This document shows, in pieces, positions 61,146 to 64,000 of a stretch of DNA of 64,000 nt. A model generated the notes under the pieces. The model was not told where the DNA came from. It worked only from the letters and a program-made list of their open reading frames with translations, and ran no database searches. The DNA comes from Mallotus nudiflorus (lineage: Eukaryota > Streptophyta > Magnoliopsida > Malpighiales > Euphorbiaceae). The stretch is from positions 1,550,001 to 1,614,000 of the forward strand of contig CANTUR010000243.1 in the NCBI GenBank assembly GCA_947683625.1, in the 5' to 3' direction. The position numbers and the translations under genes are program-made. Every line of letters starts with the position of its first letter. The first letter of the stretch is position 1.

Positions 61146-61157
61146 TGGTATCAGAGC
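61146..61157 (+). other. Primer-binding site of D
   Basis: TGGTATCAGAGC, an exact initiator-methionine tRNA complement, three bases after the presumed LTR end. Confidence 0.85.
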
Positions 61158-61587
61158 CAAACTTCAAGGTTTGGTTACGTATCCTTTTAATTTTTATGCA
61201 TAGTTTAATGGAGTATTAGTTAGGTGGATAAAATGCTCATTAATTTTTAAAGAATTTGAATTTTGATTTGTTGAAGAAGGAAAAAGCTTTGGTGAAATTG
61301 TAGACGAAGAAGTTTCACAATTATAAGATTTTTTTAGCCTATTCCTTCATTTCTCTAAGTTGATCTTGATGGGCCTGTCAATAATTCCATCCTTCTTAGA
61401 TTCATCGATCATCAATTGGACCAACTACTCTCTAATAAAGCTTATCAAGCTCATTCAATTTTACTTTTGGCTTTGGCATAAATTAAAAGAACAGTAAAGT
61501 GAAATTTTGAATAAAAGAGTTTTGGTTAAAATAAAATTTTAAAAATGGTTTTATTTACATGTGAGGGTTTGACCTAAGCGAATTACA
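61158..61587. other. D leader fused to the end of element A's interior
   Basis: No gene recognised. The first part should be D leader; the last part belongs to A because it ends in A's polypurine tract. The junction was not located. Confidence 0.4.
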
Positions 61588-61588
61588 T

Positions 61589-61597
61589 GTGGGGGGC
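61589..61597 (+). other. Polypurine tract of element A
   Basis: GTGGGGGGC directly before the 3' LTR start, the only G-run of this kind in the area. Confidence 0.65.
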
Positions 61598-61599
61598 AT

Positions 61600-62254
61600 T
61601 GTTTAAGGCCATATTTAATTTTGGGTTAGGAGTATGATATATTTAATTTTGGGTTAGGAGTATGATAAGCCTATTAATTTCAAAAGCCTAAATTAAATAA
61701 GAAGCCCATCTCATTAAAAACTACTTAATGATTAATTATTAAGGCTGCAGGGAAAATTCTAAAGATAACAACATTTAGATATAGCTTGGAGAAGCATATC
61801 ACACTTGGGGAGTGATGCAAATTTATTTCCCTAGGCTTTTAAGTTGGAGAATTAGTTTGAAGAAATAAATTCTATAATTACAAAAGGATATAGAATCATA
61901 GAGGAAGGGCATCAATCATTATCAACTATCAAAAATCACTCACCATTAAAAAAAACTAGTAAGTTTTATCTAGACAATCTTTAGTAAAATTCTAGTTTAC
62001 AATAGTATTTTCTTATTAATTTCAAAGCAATATTATCTTTTCGCTTAAAATAAGTCTCAGTTAATACACTTTCCTTTTATTATTCAAGATTTTTTTTTAT
62101 CACTAATTTTTATTTCATGTGTTCAAAATCTAAACAAATTATGGTAAATGTATTTGGAAACCAACAATCTGTCTGAATGAAGGCAGTCATATTTTTTTAG
62201 GACCTAAACTCCTCTGGCATGCTCAAACTAGTCTAAAACAAAATTGCACCAACA
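61600..62254 (+). repeat. 3' LTR of element A
   Basis: It starts TGTTTAAGGCCATATTTAAT and ends GCACCAACA, followed by ATCAT. It matches 33959-34598 throughout and differs mainly by substitutions and a tandem duplication of ATATTTAATTTTGGGTTAGG (about 61611-61664). Confidence 0.9.
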
Positions 62255-62259
62255 ATCAT

Positions 62260-62796
62260 ATTTCAATATTTTTTATTTTATAGATCTTATTTATTTATTA
62301 TTTATAATTTGGTGTTATGTGCTAAAATAATTTCAAAAAATTAAATATTAAAAAACTAAATTATTATTTCATAAATAAATAAAATTACATGAGTTCAAGT
62401 TACAAAAATAATAAAAATTATACTAAAATAATTTTGAAAATAACACACAATATCAATCACATAAGGTTGTGGCTCTTTAGTTCAATAAGCCCCAACTCAA
62501 AGATTGAGCTTCCTGACATCATTATATATTTTAAAAGATTTAGAAACACTGAAGAATTGGATCAAGAGAAGCCATTATTGTAATACCTAGCTATGCTTTC
62601 AACAATTTGTTTAAGTTAAATGTCATGATATCTACAATAAGTAAGTAGATCATACTTATAAAACTCTACCATATACATTAAAGTTTTCTTCTCTACATCA
62701 TAGATGGGCTACAGATTTTCATCGAATTTAGGTATAAGTTTATCCAAGAAACCTTTACTGCTCTATGATTAATATCTCGACCATTCACTTGTAAAG
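62260..62796. other. Spacer; faint minus-strand transposon-like traces
   Basis: Between A and E. The minus strand at 62790-62590 shows a broken frame with FLDKLIPKFDENL and LMYMVEFYKYDL, which could be a decayed transposon piece. I cannot assign it. The plus-strand 64-codon frame at 62389 has no recognisable domain. Confidence 0.3.
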
Positions 62797-63657
62797 TGTT
62801 AGTGAGGCACAAGGTAAAGCAACTAAAGAAGGTGATGTGAATCCAAGTTCAAAGCCTAAAGAGATCCAAGATCCATTAATGGTACAAGAAGGCCCAATCA
62901 CAAGGTCCAAGTCCAAGAAGCTTCAAGAAGCCATATTGGGTTTAATTAAGCACATTTGGAAAGCCCAAGAATTTCAGCCCAATAAGGCATCCATGGAGGC
63001 CCAAGGAATAATATTTAACTTGTTTTTGTGTTAATAACAATTAGGGTTACATGTAGCCACCATATACAAGTTAATAGGGTAATTAATACCAAGTAATGGC
63101 TATTATTATGGGTAGTGGTTACTAAAGTTAATGGGGTAATCAATACCAAGTAATGGCTATTAATGTGGGTAATGGTTATTAAGGCCATTTAAGAGTAAAA
63201 GTAATCCTATGTGTGTGAATCTATTTTAGTAGTGTGAGCATGGACTTGTACTCTATATAAACAAGTCCTTTGCTTTCTTTTGTGGCATGAAATGAATTTG
63301 ATATATGAATTATAACTTTGTTTGAGTTTTATTGTGAGGAATTTTGTCTTTAATTTCTTGCATAAACTTTGTGACTTATCAAGCTTTATTCTAGCTTGTG
63401 GTGTCAAAATCTAAATCTTTGTTTTCTTTTTATTTATCAAACTTTCTTGTTTGTGGCATAAGAGGAAATTCAAAGTCTATCTTAGTATCTTTATCCTTGT
63501 TGGTAAAGGGGTTAAGTAGCATCTATCTTCTTACTTCAATCTTTGAACGATCCGAATTTGTGGATTAAATTGGTAATTTCTAGTTTTCTTTCAATTCAAC
63601 TTATCATAGTATTCTTGCTATTGGGGAGTTAATTGATGAAACCTACAATTCCCATCA
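62797..63657 (+). repeat. 5' LTR of family E (861 bp), with pol tail
   Basis: It starts TGTTAGTGAGGCAC after TAAAG and ends CCCATCA four bases before a perfect primer-binding site. A 65-codon frame (62837-63034) encodes the end of a gypsy polyprotein, with GPITRSKSKKLQEAILGLIK, corresponding to the pol tail in the B LTRs. The TATA box CTATATAAA is at 63253-63261. The element continues beyond the window. Confidence 0.75.
63068..63181. repeat. Two 57-bp tandem units in LTR E
   Basis: AAGTTAATRGGGTAATYAAT opens both units (63068 and 63125); they are upstream of the TATA box. Confidence 0.85.
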
Positions 63658-64000
63658 TAAGTGGTATCAGAGCATTGGCTCAAGATTGAGGTTTGCGTAT
63701 CCAAAACTATCTTTTAGTTCTTAATATATTGTGTTCATCTTATATTTTGCACCTTTCTTGCTATCTATTATTCTTGTTATTTTTTTTTATCTTTATTCTT
63801 CTTATCTCAAGATTTTGTTTGCAGATATCAAAAAAAAAAAAAAAATTCGTCCAAAAAAAAAGTATATGTTATCTTTGATATTCCTATGTTAGATCTCAGT
63901 TTACATTAAAAAAAAATTGACTCTTCATATTCCATTGAGATCTATCTTTATAATTCTGTCTCTTTGTGTTCTTTGATAATCTATCTTTGTTTTTTTTCAT
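63658..64000 (+). mobile_element. Primer-binding site and leader of element E
   Basis: TGGTATCAGAGC at 63662-63673 is an exact initiator-methionine tRNA complement. A T/A-rich untranslated leader follows to the window edge; gag is not reached. Confidence 0.75.

Larger units (their letters stand above)
33959..62254 (+). mobile_element. Element A: outer Ty3/gypsy element of a 28.3-kb nest
   Basis: Related ~650-bp LTRs lie at 33959-34598 and 61600-62254 and are flanked by identical ATCAT (33954-33958 and 62255-62259). A's own internal order on the plus strand is gag, zinc knuckle, protease, RT, partial RNase H and integrase, which is Ty3/gypsy. An antisense PMD-like gene sits between integrase and the 3' LTR. 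An extra antisense ORF downstream of pol points to the Tat lineage (inference). Later insertions account for most of the length: a copia-type solo LTR, B1, B2 and probably D. All of A's frames are broken. Confidence 0.88.

Noticed and set aside
61146..61157. Possible tRNA gene at TGGTATCAGAGC sites
   Set aside because: Only the 12-base tRNA-complementary primer site is present, adjacent to LTR ends; no cloverleaf.

Overview
The window looks like repeat-dominated nuclear DNA of a dicot plant. It is very AT-rich, has one intact intronless plant-type gene, and is otherwise built from Ty3/gypsy and Ty1/copia LTR retrotransposons, solo LTRs, fold-back elements and AT-rich spacer. The species cannot be named from the sequence.

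The only gene that looks functional is at 16650-18200 (+). It encodes a 516-residue AAA-ATPase of the plant BCS1-like (AAA-ATPase At4g25835/At5g57480-like) family. Every other coding trace is retrotransposon pseudogene, antisense transposon ORF or unrecognised short frame.

Layout. 1-2056: LTR-like DNA with a 20-bp minisatellite, then a copia-type LTR whose U3 holds three ~192-bp repeats. 2057-6620 (-): decayed Ty3/gypsy gag-protease-RT-RNase H. 6620-12523: low-complexity spacer ending in a minus-strand LTR-like block. 12880-14908: a possible mini-Helitron, an inverted-repeat MITE and an old LTR remnant. 16.3-18.6 kb: the AAA gene. 18567-24616 (-): a complete but dead copia element with a 1440-bp solo LTR nested in its RT (perfect TSD CTCAC). 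25490-28994: a 3.5-kb solo LTR, flanked by clusters of a small palindromic repeat. 30186-31173: a fold-back element with ~250-bp arms. 32356-33293: a gypsy LTR carrying a pol tail.

33959-62254 is one nested structure of 28.3 kb. An outer plus-strand Ty3/gypsy element (A) is bounded by related ~650-bp LTRs and a perfect 5-bp duplication, ATCAT. Its gag is split by a copia-type solo LTR. Its pol is split by a truncated minus-strand gypsy copy (B1). Downstream of integrase it carries an antisense gene with a plant-mobile-domain-like (PMD) core and a likely intron. That antisense gene is split by a full-length minus-strand gypsy element (B2, 7376 bp, two 881-bp LTRs, TSD GATAT), and its PMD part is present twice in tandem (about 2.2 kb each). 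A further LTR with a primer-binding site (D) lies just before the 3' LTR. At the right edge a 5' LTR plus primer-binding site (E) starts another element that leaves the window.

The most interesting points are the duplicated, intron-bearing antisense PMD-like gene inside element A, and the B-type (also E and F) LTRs that contain the last ~95 codons of pol. No CRISPR array, operon, rRNA or tRNA gene was seen. Element boundaries were set by reading TG...CA ends, primer-binding sites, polypurine tracts and target-site duplications by eye.
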